A DNA stretch of 64,000 nt from Massilia aquatica (GTDB lineage: Bacteria; Pseudomonadota; Gammaproteobacteria; Burkholderiales; Burkholderiaceae_D): positions 186,001 to 250,000 of the forward strand of contig NZ_VVIW01000001.1 in assembly GCF_011682045.1 (NCBI RefSeq), read 5' to 3'. The position numbers and the translations under genes are program-made. Within the stretch, counting starts at the first letter, position 1; every line of letters begins with the position of its first letter. Shown here piece by piece: positions 1-9,041 of this stretch. A model generated the notes under the pieces. That model made no database searches. It saw only the letters and a program-made list of their open reading frames with translations, and was not told the DNA's origin.

Positions 1-335
1 ACGCCGAATCGGTCAACAGCGCGCAGTCGGCGCAGTGGCGCATCAAGCTGTTCTCGAACGACGAACTGCGCCAGCGCATGGTCGACCAGACCGTGCCCCA
101 GGCCGAGTACCTTGGCCTGACCGTGCCCGATCCCGACCTCAAGTTCAACGCCGAGACGGGCCACTACGAATTCGGCGAGATCGACTGGAGCGAGTTCCAG
201 AACGTCTTGAAGGGCAACGGCCCGTGCAACCGCGAGCGCCTGCGCACCCGCGTGAAGGCCTATGAAGATGGCGCCTGGTTCCGCGATGCGCTGGTCGCCT
301 ACGCTGACAAGAAATCCGCGCGCGCCGCCGCGTAA
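1..335 (+). CDS. paaA: 1,2-phenylacetyl-CoA epoxidase subunit A (3' end only)
   Basis: C-terminal fragment of PaaA, the di-iron oxygenase subunit of the multicomponent phenylacetyl-CoA epoxidase, which forms the ring 1,2-epoxide using O2 and electrons from PaaE. The reading frame is open from base 3 of the window to the stop at 333-335. The visible part reads AQWRIKLFSNDELRQRMVD and then the conserved C-terminal run PDPDLKFN...GEIDWSEF typical of PaaA. The iron-ligand helices lie upstream, outside the window. paaB follows after 34 bases, in the usual paaABCDE order. Identity rests on this tail plus the unambiguous downstream genes. Confidence 0.93.
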   Translation, partial: AESVNSAQSAQWRIKLFSNDELRQRMVDQTVPQAEYLGLTVPDPDLKFNAETGHYEFGEIDWSEFQNVLKGNGPCNRERLRTRVKAYEDGAWFRDALVAYADKKSARAAA

Positions 336-369
336 TCGAAGCACTGGAAGCACTTTCACGGAGAACAAC

Positions 370-654
370 ATGAGTAAAGAATGGCCCCTGTGGGAAGTCT
401 TCATCCGCAGCCAGCACGGCCTGGCGCACAAGCACGTGGGCAGCCTGCACGCGTCCGACGCCGAAATGGCGGTCAATAACGCGCGCGACGTCTACACGCG
501 CCGCAACGAAGGCGTGTCGATCTGGGTCGTGCGCGCCGCCGACATCGTCGCCAGCAGCCCGGGCGACAAGTCGGCCCTGTTCGAGCCGTCCAACAGCAAA
601 GTCTATCGCCACCCGACCTTCTTCCCGATGCCGGAAGAAGTCAAGAACCTGTGA
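370..654 (+). CDS. paaB: 1,2-phenylacetyl-CoA epoxidase subunit B
   Basis: Small (94 aa) structural subunit that bridges the PaaA/PaaC heterodimers of the epoxidase; it has no catalytic metal site in the known complex. The start MSKEWPLWEVFIRS and the later HVGSLHASDAEMA and WVVRAADI segments are hallmark PaaB sequence. The ATG at 370 is preceded by the purine-rich CACGGAGAAC ribosome site. An in-frame upstream ATG at 262 lies inside paaA and is rejected. The stop overlaps the paaC start by four bases (GTGA), indicating translational coupling. Confidence 0.96.
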   Translation: MSKEWPLWEVFIRSQHGLAHKHVGSLHASDAEMAVNNARDVYTRRNEGVSIWVVRAADIVASSPGDKSALFEPSNSKVYRHPTFFPMPEEVKNL

Positions 655-1415
655 GCGCGCCAGTGGATCAAAAAATCGACTACCTGCTGCGCCAGGGCGA
701 CAACGCCCTGATCCTGTCGCAGCAGCTCTCCAAACTGTGCGGCAAAGGCCCGGCGCTCGAAGAAGACATGGCGCTGACCAACGTCGCCCTCGACCTGCTC
801 GGCCAGACCCGCATGTGGCTGACCTACGCCGGTGAACTGGAAGGGCGCGGCCGCACCGAAGACCAGCTGGCCTTCCTGCGCGACGCCCACGACCTGCGCT
901 GCTGCCTGATCGTCGAACAGCCCAATGGCAACTACGCCGACACGATGGTGCGCCAGTTCTACTTCGACACCTGGCACTACTTCCTGATGCTTGGCCTGAC
1001 CAAGTCGAGCGACCCACGCATCGCGCAGATCGCCGAAAAGTCGATCAAGGAAATCACCTATCACCTGCGCCGCAGCGGTGACCTGATCGTGCGCATGGGC
1101 GACGGCACGCCCGAGAGCCACGCCAGGACCCAGGCAGCGGTGAACGAACTGTGGATGTACAGCGGCGAGATGTTCCTCTATGACGCCGTCGACAACGCCA
1201 TGGTGGAGCAGGGTGTGGCGCCCGCCAGCGAGGGCTTGCGCGCCGCCTTCGTCGAACACGTGGCCGAGATTTTTGCCGAAGCCACGCTGGCGATGCCCGA
1301 TCCTTCCGTGTGGATGCAGCGCGGCGGTAAAACGGGCCGCCACAGCGAGCACCTGGGTTTCATTTTGGCCGAGATGCAGTTCCTGCAGCGCTCCTACCCC
1401 GGGGCCGAGTGGTAA
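651..1415 (+). CDS. paaC: 1,2-phenylacetyl-CoA epoxidase subunit C
   Basis: 254-aa ferritin-like subunit that pairs with PaaA in the epoxidase and acts as its structural partner. Recognisable features are KIDYLLRQGDNALILSQQ near the N terminus, the LLGQTRMW helix and the FYFDTWHYFLM and YHLRRSGDLIVRMGDGT stretches. Length is normal for PaaC (about 250 aa). It begins with GTG at 651, inside the paaB stop, and its own stop TAA (1413-1415) overlaps the paaD ATG by one base, so paaB-C-D are translationally coupled. Confidence 0.96.
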   Translation: MSAPVDQKIDYLLRQGDNALILSQQLSKLCGKGPALEEDMALTNVALDLLGQTRMWLTYAGELEGRGRTEDQLAFLRDAHDLRCCLIVEQPNGNYADTMVRQFYFDTWHYFLMLGLTKSSDPRIAQIAEKSIKEITYHLRRSGDLIVRMGDGTPESHARTQAAVNELWMYSGEMFLYDAVDNAMVEQGVAPASEGLRAAFVEHVAEIFAEATLAMPDPSVWMQRGGKTGRHSEHLGFILAEMQFLQRSYPGAEW

Positions 1416-1945
1416 TGAGCACGCAGCCGGCCAGCACGGAACAGGTCTGGGCCTGGCTGGGCGAGGTCAGCGACCCCGAGATCCCGGTGATCTCGGTCGT
1501 GGACCTCGGCATCGTGCGCGCCGTGGACTGGGACGACGCCACGTGCGTCGTCACCATCACGCCGACCTATTCGGGTTGCCCGGCGATGCAGGTCATCGCC
1601 GACTCGGTGAAGGACGCGCTGCATGGCCATGGCGTGCTTGATGTGCGGCTGGTGAACCAGCTTTCGCCGGCGTGGACCACCGACTGGATGAGCGAGGCCG
1701 GCAAGCTCGCCCTGAAAGGCTACGGCATTGCGCCGCCGGCGCAGCAGGTGATCGATATCAGTGGACTGCGCAGCGTCCTGCATACAGGCGTCAAGCGCGG
1801 CGCGGCGCCGAAGCTGATCGTGATCTGCCCCAATTGCGGTTCTGGCCATACGGAGCTGACCAGCCAATTCGGCTCGACGCCGTGCAAGGCGCTCTACAAG
1901 TGCCTGGACTGCCGCGAACCTTTCGACTATTTCAAGTGCCACTAA
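1415..1945 (+). CDS. paaD: PaaD, DUF59-family maturation factor of the epoxidase
   Basis: 176-aa protein with an N-terminal DUF59/MIP18-like domain (WLGEVSDPEIPVISVVDLG, residues about 12-30) and a C-terminal cysteine cluster with CPNCGSGH and CLDCREPF pairs that looks like a metal-binding ribbon. PaaD is required for an active epoxidase and is thought to help Fe-S or di-iron maturation. The ATG at 1415 is chosen over the in-frame GTG at 1409 because it forms the TAATG overlap with paaC. paaE follows after 8 bases. Confidence 0.94.
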   Translation: MSTQPASTEQVWAWLGEVSDPEIPVISVVDLGIVRAVDWDDATCVVTITPTYSGCPAMQVIADSVKDALHGHGVLDVRLVNQLSPAWTTDWMSEAGKLALKGYGIAPPAQQVIDISGLRSVLHTGVKRGAAPKLIVICPNCGSGHTELTSQFGSTPCKALYKCLDCREPFDYFKCH

Positions 1946-1953
1946 GGCAGACT

Positions 1954-3030
1954 ATGAGCAAATTCTACCCACTGACCGTCGCCAGGGTGCGCAACGAAAC
2001 GCGCGACACCATCGCCGTCACCTTCACCGTGCCGGACGAACTGGCCGCCAGCTTCGCCTACCAGCAGGGCCAGCACCTGACCCTGCGCGCGCAGATCGGC
2101 GACGAAGACGTGCGCCGCTCCTACTCCATCTGTTCGGCGGTGCAGGACGGCGCGCTGCGCGTGGCCATCAAGCGCACGCCGGGCGGGCTGTTTTCGAGCT
2201 GGGCCAACGACCATATCAAACCCGGCGCGGTGCTCGACGTCATGCCGCCGATGGGGCACTTCAACGTGCCGCTGGCGGCGGATAACGCGCGCCACTACCT
2301 TGCCTTTGCGGCCGGCAGCGGCATCACGCCGATCCTGTCGATCATCAAGACCACCCTGCTCACCGAGCCGAAAAGCCGCTTCACGCTGTTCTACGGGAAC
2401 CGCGCCTCGTCGTCGGTGATCTTCAAGGAAGAACTGACCGACCTCAAAGACAGTTACATGGAGCGCCTCAACCTGGCCTATGTGATGAGCCGCGAGCAGC
2501 AGGACATTGAGCTGTTCAACGGCCGCATCACCAAAGAAAAGGTCGAGCAGTTCATCAAGCACTGGATCCGCATCGAGGATGTGGACATCGCCTTCATCTG
2601 CGGCCCGGAAGACATGATGCTCGGCGTCTCGGCGGCATTGCAGGAAGCCGGCATGCCCAAGCAGAATATCAAGGTCGAACTGTTCGCCGCCAGCATCCCC
2701 AAGCACCAGCACAAACCGCGCCAGTTCGACGCGCTGGTGCGCCACGAGACCGAGGTCACCGTCATTTTGGACGGCAACCACACCAGCTTCACGATGGACA
2801 AGGACAAGGAATCGATCCTCGACGCCGGCCTGCGCGCCGGCATCGACATGCGCTACTCGTGCAAGGGCGGCGTGTGTTCGACCTGCCGCTGCAAACTGGT
2901 CGACGGCAAGGTCGACATGGACGTGAACTACGCGCTGGAAGACTACGAAATCGCGCGCGGTTTCGTCTTGAGCTGCCAGAGTTTTCCGGTGACAGACAAA
3001 GTGGTCGTCGATTTCGACCAGGCCGAATAA
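1954..3030 (+). CDS. paaE: Phenylacetyl-CoA epoxidase reductase subunit E
   Basis: 358-aa electron-transfer subunit carrying NAD(P)H electrons through FAD to a [2Fe-2S] centre and on to PaaA. An N-terminal ferredoxin-NADP reductase type FAD domain shows the RRSYSICS flavin motif, followed by a nucleotide-binding domain (AAGSGITPILS; CGPEDMM). The C-terminal plant-type ferredoxin domain has CKGGVCSTCRCK plus a distal CQ cysteine, giving four cluster ligands. The ATG at 1954 follows the paaD stop closely; length is typical. Confidence 0.96.
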   Translation: MSKFYPLTVARVRNETRDTIAVTFTVPDELAASFAYQQGQHLTLRAQIGDEDVRRSYSICSAVQDGALRVAIKRTPGGLFSSWANDHIKPGAVLDVMPPMGHFNVPLAADNARHYLAFAAGSGITPILSIIKTTLLTEPKSRFTLFYGNRASSSVIFKEELTDLKDSYMERLNLAYVMSREQQDIELFNGRITKEKVEQFIKHWIRIEDVDIAFICGPEDMMLGVSAALQEAGMPKQNIKVELFAASIPKHQHKPRQFDALVRHETEVTVILDGNHTSFTMDKDKESILDAGLRAGIDMRYSCKGGVCSTCRCKLVDGKVDMDVNYALEDYEIARGFVLSCQSFPVTDKVVVDFDQAE

Positions 3031-3055
3031 TCCAACTGAAAGAACAGGACGCGCC

Positions 3056-3847
3056 ATGAACTACGAAAACATCACGTTCCAGATCGACCGCGGCATCGCC
3101 ACCCTGACCCTGAACCGTCCCGACAAGCTCAATAGCTTCACGCAGGCGATGCACCTGGAAGTGCGCTCGGCGCTGGCGGCGGTGCAGGCCGACCCCACCG
3201 TGCGCGTGCTGCTGCTCACCGGCGCCGGGCGTGGCTTTTGCGCCGGCCAGGATTTGTCGGACCGCGCGGTGGAACCGGGCGCCGAAGGCGTGGACCTGGG
3301 CCACTCGGTCGAAACCTACTACGCACCGCTGGTATTGAGCCTGCGTTCGCTGCCGATGCCGGTCATCTGCGCCGTCAACGGCGTGGCCGCCGGCGCCGGC
3401 GCCAACCTGGCGCTGGCCTGCGACATCGTGCTGGCCGCCAAATCGGCCAGCTTTGTCGAAGTGTTCTGCAAACTGGGGCTGATTCCCGACACCGGCGGCA
3501 CCTGGCACCTTCCGCGCCTGGTCGGCCACGCGCGCGCCATGGGCATGGCCATGCTGGGCGAAAAAATCCCGGCCGAACTGGCCGAGGAGTGGGGCCTGAT
3601 CTGGAAGTGCGTGCCCGACACCGCCCTGATGGAAGACGCGATCGCCATGGCCGAACACTTTGCGCAAGCGCCGACCAAAGGACTGGCCTTCACCAAGCGC
3701 GCCATCCAGGCCAGCTACGCCAACAGCCTGCCGGAACAGCTCAAGCTCGAAGGCGAGATGATGCGCGAACTCGGTTACAGCCACGATTACCGCGAGGGCG
3801 TGACCGCCTTCATCGAAAAGCGCGCGCCGCACTTTATGGGGGAATGA
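3056..3847 (+). CDS. paaG: 2-(1,2-epoxy-1,2-dihydrophenyl)acetyl-CoA isomerase
   Basis: 263-aa crotonase-fold enzyme that converts the ring epoxide to oxepin-CoA and also isomerises a later double bond. The N terminus IATLTLNRPDKLNSF, the oxyanion-hole segment GRGFCAGQDLSDR and the GAGANLALACDIVLAA stretch are typical of the superfamily. The ending APHFMGE closely resembles the PaaG terminus. An alternative is PaaF, the other paa crotonase. The SDR after CAGQDL and the position after paaE favour PaaG. paaH begins two bases after the stop. Confidence 0.9.
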   Translation: MNYENITFQIDRGIATLTLNRPDKLNSFTQAMHLEVRSALAAVQADPTVRVLLLTGAGRGFCAGQDLSDRAVEPGAEGVDLGHSVETYYAPLVLSLRSLPMPVICAVNGVAAGAGANLALACDIVLAAKSASFVEVFCKLGLIPDTGGTWHLPRLVGHARAMGMAMLGEKIPAELAEEWGLIWKCVPDTALMEDAIAMAEHFAQAPTKGLAFTKRAIQASYANSLPEQLKLEGEMMRELGYSHDYREGVTAFIEKRAPHFMGE

Positions 3848-3848
3848 A

Positions 3849-5396
3849 ATGGCAGCACTGGAACAAGGCAGCATCGTCGCCGTCATCGGCAGTGGCGCCA
3901 TGGGCGCCGGCATCGCGCAGGTGGCGGCGGCATCGGGCTATCAGGTCAAGCTGTTCGACACGCGCCCCGGCGCGGTCGACAAGGCGATTGCCGATATCGG
4001 CAAGGTGTACGCCACGCTGGTCGAAAAAGGCCGCATGAGCGGCGAGGCGGCCATTGCGGCACGCGCGCGCCTGCACAGCGTGGCCACGCTCAAAGAAGTG
4101 AATGATGCCGCCCTGGTGGTCGAAGCCATCGTCGAAAACCTGGACGTCAAGCGCATGCTGTTCGCGGACCTGGAAAACGTGGTTGGCGACGACTGCATTT
4201 TGGCGACCAATACCTCGTCGATTTCGGTGACGGCAATCGCCGCGCCGCTGCGCCGCCCGCAACGCCTGGTCGGCATGCACTTCTTCAATCCGGTGCCGCT
4301 GATGGCGCTGGTTGAAGTCATCAGCGGCCTGGCCACCGATCCGGCGGTGGCCGACACGGTGTACGCCACTGCGGCGGCCTGGGGCAAGAACCCGGTGCAC
4401 GCCAGGTCCACGCCCGGCTTCATCGTCAACCGCGTGGCGCGCCCGTTCTATGCCGAAGGCCTGCGCCTGTTGCAGGAACAGGCAGCAAGCGCTTCCACGC
4501 TGGACGCGGTGATGCGCGACTGCGGCGGTTTCCGCATGGGCCCCTTCGAGCTGATGGACCTGATCGGCCACGACGTCAATTTCTCGGTGACGCAGTCGGT
4601 GTTCAACGCCTACTTCGGCGACCCGCGCTTTACGCCGTCGGTGCTACAGCAAGAGATGGTCAACGCCGGCTTCTTCGGCCGCAAATCGGGCCGTGGCTTT
4701 TACCAGTATGGCGAGGGCGCGACCAAGGCGGCCGCTGTCGACGAGGCGGCGCAAGTGCGCCCGGAAGTGGTCAGCATCAGCATCGACGCCGACGTGGCCG
4801 ATTCGTTCACGCAGCCGCTCGAACAGCGCCTGGCTGGCGCGGGCTACACGGTCGGCCACCGCACGCCGTTGTCGCACGCCGGCGAAAACGAAGCGCCGGC
4901 CTTCCACTGCAACGGCGCCGCCATTTTCCTGACCGACGGGCGCAGCGCCACCGAGCGCGCCAGCGCCAACCACCATCCCGATACGGTGCTGTTCGACCTC
5001 GCGCTCGATTACGGCAAGGCCACCCGCATCGCGCTGGCGCGCGCGGACCAATGCAGCGATGCGGCCTGGAACGCGGCGGTCGGCCTGTTCCAGGCGGCCG
5101 GTTTCGCAGTCACGCGCCTGGACGACGTGCCGGGCATGGCGGTCATGCGCACGGTGGCCATGCTGGCCAACGAAGCGGCGGACGCCGTCAACCAGGGCGT
5201 CTGCACCGCCCAAGCGGTCGACATTGCCATGCAAAAGGGCGTCAACTACCCGCGCGGGCCACTGGCCTGGGCCAGTACGGTCGGCATTCCACACATCGTC
5301 ACGGTGCTGGCCAACCTGGCCGCCGCGTATGGCGAAGACCGTTACCGCGTGTCGCCGCTGCTGCGCCGCAAACTCGCCAATGGAAGCACCTTCTGA
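3849..5396 (+). CDS. paaH: 3-hydroxyadipyl-CoA dehydrogenase
   Basis: 515-aa NAD-dependent 3-hydroxyacyl-CoA dehydrogenase that oxidises 3-hydroxyadipyl-CoA in the beta-oxidation part of the pathway. The Rossmann motif VIGSGAMGAGIAQVAA is at residues about 11-26. The catalytic segment HFFNPVPLMALVEV and the GFIVNRVARPF helix follow, with a C-terminal duplicated 3HCDH domain after residue about 290. The length is the long two-domain form usual for PaaH. It sits 1 base after paaG and 3 bases before paaI. Confidence 0.95.
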   Translation: MAALEQGSIVAVIGSGAMGAGIAQVAAASGYQVKLFDTRPGAVDKAIADIGKVYATLVEKGRMSGEAAIAARARLHSVATLKEVNDAALVVEAIVENLDVKRMLFADLENVVGDDCILATNTSSISVTAIAAPLRRPQRLVGMHFFNPVPLMALVEVISGLATDPAVADTVYATAAAWGKNPVHARSTPGFIVNRVARPFYAEGLRLLQEQAASASTLDAVMRDCGGFRMGPFELMDLIGHDVNFSVTQSVFNAYFGDPRFTPSVLQQEMVNAGFFGRKSGRGFYQYGEGATKAAAVDEAAQVRPEVVSISIDADVADSFTQPLEQRLAGAGYTVGHRTPLSHAGENEAPAFHCNGAAIFLTDGRSATERASANHHPDTVLFDLALDYGKATRIALARADQCSDAAWNAAVGLFQAAGFAVTRLDDVPGMAVMRTVAMLANEAADAVNQGVCTAQAVDIAMQKGVNYPRGPLAWASTVGIPHIVTVLANLAAAYGEDRYRVSPLLRRKLANGSTF

Positions 5397-5399
5397 CAA

Positions 5400-5843
5400 A
5401 TGCACATTGATCCTCAGACGCTGGCCGAACTGGCCGGCAAAACCATGTTCGAGCGCGATCCGGCCAGCCAGGCGCTCGGCATGCTGCTCGCCGAGATCCG
5501 TCCCGGCTACGCGCGCATGACCATGCCGGTGCGGCGCGACATGCTCAACGGCCACCAGACCTGCCACGGCGGCTACATCTTCATGCTGGCCGACAGCGCC
5601 TTTGCCTTCGCCTGCAATTCGCACAACCTCAACACCGTGGGCGCGGGCTGCACCATCGACTACCTGTCGCCGGGGCGCGAAGGCCATCTGCTGACGGCTG
5701 TCGCGATCGAGCAGGCGCTGTCGGGTAAAACCGGCGTCTACGACATCACCGTCACCAACCAGGACGGCCGCACGGTCGCCCTGTTCCGAGGTAAATCGCA
5801 TCGCGTGACGGGCAACGTGGCTGAACTGCCGCTCGTGTCATAA
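5400..5843 (+). CDS. paaI: Hydroxyphenylacetyl-CoA thioesterase PaaI
   Basis: 147-aa hot-dog-fold thioesterase thought to rescue CoA trapped in dead-end intermediates. The active-site helix region NGHQTCHGGYIFMLADSAFAFACNS contains the conserved His-Gly-Gly and the acidic residue of PaaI-type enzymes. GCTIDYLSPGREGHLL is the usual second strand block. The ATG at 5400 lies 3 bases after the paaH stop. paaK follows after 21 bases with an AGGAGG-like site (AAAGGAGGAAC). Confidence 0.94.
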   Translation: MHIDPQTLAELAGKTMFERDPASQALGMLLAEIRPGYARMTMPVRRDMLNGHQTCHGGYIFMLADSAFAFACNSHNLNTVGAGCTIDYLSPGREGHLLTAVAIEQALSGKTGVYDITVTNQDGRTVALFRGKSHRVTGNVAELPLVS

Positions 5844-5864
5844 CTGCTGCAAAGGAGGAACACC

Positions 5865-7181
5865 ATGGTCCAACGCACACCAGTCCCTGGCGACCTGGAG
5901 CCGATCGAACGCGCCAGCCGCGACGAACTGCAAGCCTTGCAGCTTGAACGCATGAAGTGGTCGCTGAAACACGCCTACGACAACGTGCCGCACTACCGCG
6001 CCGCGTTCGACGCCGCCGGCGTGCATCCGGACGACCTGCGCACGCTGGCGGACCTGGCCAAATTCCCCTTCACCGACAAGAAAACCCTGCGCGACAATTA
6101 TCCCTTCGGCCTGTTCGCGGTCCCGCGCGAAAAGGTGGTGCGCATCCACGCTTCGTCCGGTACCACCGGCAAGGCCACCGTGGTGGGCTACACCCGGAAC
6201 GATATCGACACCTGGGCCAATGTGGTGGCGCGTTCGATCCGCGCCGCCGGCGGGCGCGCGGGCGACATGGTGCACGTCTCGTACGGCTACGGCCTGTTCA
6301 CCGGCGGGCTTGGTGCACACTATGGCGCCGAGCGGCTTGGCTGCACCGTGATCCCGATGTCGGGCGGGCAGACCGAAAAGCAGGTGCAGCTGATCTGCGA
6401 CTTCAAGCCGGAGATCATCATGGTCACGCCCTCGTATATGCTCAACATCATCGAGGAATTCACGCGCCAGGGACTCGATCCGGCGGCGTCCTCGCTCAAG
6501 GTCGGCATCTTCGGGGCCGAGCCGTGGACCGATGGCATGCGCAGCGAGATCGAACAACGCGCCGGGATCGACGCGGTCGACATTTACGGCCTGTCCGAAG
6601 TCATGGGGCCGGGCGTGGCCAGCGAATGCATCGAGAGCAAAGACGGCCCGGTGGTGTGGGAGGATCATTTCTACCCCGAGGTGATCGACCCGGACACCGG
6701 CGAAGTGCTGCCCGACGGCGCGGAGGGCGAACTGGTATTCACCTCGCTGACCAAGGAAGCGCTGCCTATCATCCGCTACCGCACGCGCGACCTCACGCGC
6801 CTGTTGCCGCCGACCTCGCGCGCTATGCGCCGCATGGGGAGAATCAACGGCCGCTCGGACGACATGCTGATCATCCGTGGCGTGAACGTGTTCCCGAGCC
6901 AGATCGAAGAACTGATCCTGCAGATGCCGCTGCTGGCGCCCCATTACCAGCTGGTGGTCTCGCGCGACGGCCATCTGGACAAGCTCGATGTGGTGGCCGA
7001 ACTGCGCGACGGGTCTCAATCCCAGGATGGCGCGGCAGCACTCGCGCGCGACCTCGAACACCGCATCAAGACCTACGTTGGCGTGACCACGCGCGTGAAC
7101 CTGCTGCCCGCCAACGGCATCGAGCGCACCCTGACCGGCAAGGCCCGGCGCGTGATCGACCAGCGTCCAAAATCGCATTGA
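5865..7181 (+). CDS. paaK: Phenylacetate-CoA ligase
   Basis: 438-aa AMP-forming ligase that commits phenylacetate to the pathway as phenylacetyl-CoA. The P-loop-like motif HASSGTTGKATVVGYT is at residues about 96-111, YGLSEVMGPGVA is the adenine-binding motif, and the hinge and C-terminal domain contain RINGRSDDMLIIRGVNVFPSQIE. Length matches the family (about 430-440 aa). A strong ribosome site, AAAGGAGG, precedes the ATG at 5865. Confidence 0.97.
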   Translation: MVQRTPVPGDLEPIERASRDELQALQLERMKWSLKHAYDNVPHYRAAFDAAGVHPDDLRTLADLAKFPFTDKKTLRDNYPFGLFAVPREKVVRIHASSGTTGKATVVGYTRNDIDTWANVVARSIRAAGGRAGDMVHVSYGYGLFTGGLGAHYGAERLGCTVIPMSGGQTEKQVQLICDFKPEIIMVTPSYMLNIIEEFTRQGLDPAASSLKVGIFGAEPWTDGMRSEIEQRAGIDAVDIYGLSEVMGPGVASECIESKDGPVVWEDHFYPEVIDPDTGEVLPDGAEGELVFTSLTKEALPIIRYRTRDLTRLLPPTSRAMRRMGRINGRSDDMLIIRGVNVFPSQIEELILQMPLLAPHYQLVVSRDGHLDKLDVVAELRDGSQSQDGAAALARDLEHRIKTYVGVTTRVNLLPANGIERTLTGKARRVIDQRPKSH

Positions 7182-7195
7182 ATCAAGGAGCACCT

Positions 7196-8410
7196 GTGAA
7201 CAAACCGAACGACGCCTTCATCTGCGACGCCATCCGTACTCCATTCGGCCGCTACGGCGGTTCCTTGTCGGGCGTACGCGCCGACGACCTGGCCGCGCTG
7301 CCGATCGCCGCCCTCATCGCGCGCAATCCCGGCGTGGACTGGACGGCCGTGGACGACCTGCTCTTCGGCTGCGCCAACCAGGCCGGCGAAGACAACCGCA
7401 ACGTGGCGCGCATGGCCGCGCTGCTGGCGGGCCTGTCACCGGAAGTCCCGGCCAGCACCATCAACCGCCTGTGCGGCTCCAGCCTGGACGCGGTCGGCAT
7501 CGCCGCGCGCGCCATCAAGGCCGGCGAAGCGAACCTGATCATTGCCGGCGGCGTGGAAAGCATGACGCGCGCGCCTTTCGTCATGGGCAAGGCCGACAGC
7601 GCGTTCTCGCGCGCAGCAAAAATCGAAGACACCACCATGGGCTGGCGCTTCGTCAACCCGCTCATGAAGGCCAGATACGGCATCGACTCGATGCCCGAAA
7701 CGGCTGAAAACGTGGCGAAGGAATTCAACATCAACCGCGCCGACCAGGATGCATTCGCCCTGCGCAGCCAGCAGCGCTGGGCTGCGGCCCACGCCGCCGG
7801 CGTGTTCAAGGATGAAATCGTCCCCGTCACCATCGCGCAGAAGAAGGGTGAAGCGCGCGTGTTCGACGCCGACGAGCATCCCCGTCCCGACACCAGCATC
7901 GAGATGCTGGCCAGGCTCAAAGGCGTGGTCACGCCGGATGGCACCGTCACCGCCGGTAACGCCTCGGGCATCAACGACGGCGCCTGCGCCATCCTGATCG
8001 CCTCAGGCAGCGCAGCCGAGCGCTTTGGCCTCACGCCGCGCGCCCGCATCGTCGGCATGGCCCTGGCCGGCCTGGAACCGCGCATCATGGGCTTCGGCCC
8101 CTCGCCGGCCACCAAAAAGGTGCTGGCGATGACGGGCCTCTCCATCGGCCAGATGGACGTGATCGAGTTGAACGAAGCCTTTGCCGCGCAGGGCCTGGCG
8201 GTCACGCGCGACCTGGGCCTGGCCGATGACGCCGCCCACGTCAACCCGAACGGCGGGGCGATTGCCATCGGCCACCCGCTGGGTGCCTCCGGTGCGCGCC
8301 TGGTGCTGGCGGCGGTCAACCAGCTGCACCGCACCGGCGGGCGCTATGCGCTGTGCACGATGTGCATCGGCGTCGGGCAGGGCATTGCCCTGGTCATCGA
8401 AAAAGTATAA
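7196..8410 (+). CDS. paaJ: 3-oxoadipyl-CoA/3-oxo-5,6-dehydrosuberyl-CoA thiolase
   Basis: 404-aa thiolase that splits 3-oxoadipyl-CoA into succinyl-CoA and acetyl-CoA, the last step of the route. [12 protein letters not shown] opens the protein. [12 protein letters not shown] carries the nucleophilic Cys, and [19 protein letters not shown] plus the [10 protein letters not shown] block hold the His and second Cys. The start is GTG at 7196, preceded by AAGGAGC. It cannot be told from pcaF on sequence alone; position in the paa operon decides the name. Confidence 0.93.
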   Translation: MNKPNDAFICDAIRTPFGRYGGSLSGVRADDLAALPIAALIARNPGVDWTAVDDLLFGCANQAGEDNRNVARMAALLAGLSPEVPASTINRLCGSSLDAVGIAARAIKAGEANLIIAGGVESMTRAPFVMGKADSAFSRAAKIEDTTMGWRFVNPLMKARYGIDSMPETAENVAKEFNINRADQDAFALRSQQRWAAAHAAGVFKDEIVPVTIAQKKGEARVFDADEHPRPDTSIEMLARLKGVVTPDGTVTAGNASGINDGACAILIASGSAAERFGLTPRARIVGMALAGLEPRIMGFGPSPATKKVLAMTGLSIGQMDVIELNEAFAAQGLAVTRDLGLADDAAHVNPNGGAIAIGHPLGASGARLVLAAVNQLHRTGGRYALCTMCIGVGQGIALVIEKV

Positions 8411-8420
8411 GGTGCGCGCC

Positions 8421-9017
8421 ATGGTCAAGGTCTACGCAATCAATGGCGTCACGCCGGTGGTGCATCCCACCGCTTACGTGCATCCGAGCGCGGTGCTGAT
8501 CGGCGACGTGATCGTGGGCGCGCGCTGCTACGTCGGCCCGCTGGCCTCGATGCGCGGCGACTTTGGCCGGCTGATCCTGGAAGAAGGCGCCAACCTGCAG
8601 GACACCTGCGTCATGCACGGCTTCCCCGGCGAAGACACGGTGGTCGAAGCCGATGGCCACATCGGCCACGGCGCGGTGCTGCACGGCTGCCGCATCAAGC
8701 GCAATGCCATGGTCGGCATGAACGCTGTGGTGATGGACCGCGCCGTAGTGGGCGAGGAATCGATCGTGGCCGCCATGAGTTTCGTCAAGGCCGGCATGGT
8801 CATCCCGCCGCGCAGCATGGTCATGGGCATGCCCGCGCGTATCATGCGCGAACTGACGGAGCAGGAAGTGAACTGGAAGAGCTTCGGCACCAGGCAGTAC
8901 CACGACCTGGCGGTGCGTTCGATGGACACCATGCGCGAAGTCGAGGCCTTGACCGAAGTCGAGCCGAACCGCGCGCGGATCGACCTTGGCCCCGACCCGC
9001 ATACGCATAAAGAATAG
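8421..9017 (+). CDS. paaY: PaaY, left-handed beta-helix thioesterase-like protein
   Basis: 198-aa hexapeptide-repeat protein of the gamma-carbonic-anhydrase superfamily. PaaY has been described as a thioesterase that regenerates CoA from stalled ring-hydroxylated intermediates. The hexapeptide rungs are visible from [20 protein letters not shown] through [12 protein letters not shown], with possible metal-binding His at [11 protein letters not shown]. The ATG at 8421, 10 bases after the thiolase stop, is chosen over an in-frame ATG far inside the thiolase. It ends with a His-rich tail. Confidence 0.93.
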   Translation: MVKVYAINGVTPVVHPTAYVHPSAVLIGDVIVGARCYVGPLASMRGDFGRLILEEGANLQDTCVMHGFPGEDTVVEADGHIGHGAVLHGCRIKRNAMVGMNAVVMDRAVVGEESIVAAMSFVKAGMVIPPRSMVMGMPARIMRELTEQEVNWKSFGTRQYHDLAVRSMDTMREVEALTEVEPNRARIDLGPDPHTHKE

Positions 9018-9041
9018 AACAGAGAACTAGGAGAAGACACC

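Noticed and set aside
145-1352. Long open frames on the - strand across paaA-paaC
   Set aside because: They lie antisense to clear paa genes, are Arg/Gly/His-rich as expected of shadows in GC-rich DNA, and match no family.
1672-1953. In-frame upstream extension of paaE
   Set aside because: It overlaps paaD entirely, and the conserved protein starts at MSKFYPLTV (1954).
5957-7195. Long upstream extension of the thiolase frame through paaK
   Set aside because: Arg-rich shadow of paaK; the thiolase begins at the GTG at 7196 with a ribosome site.
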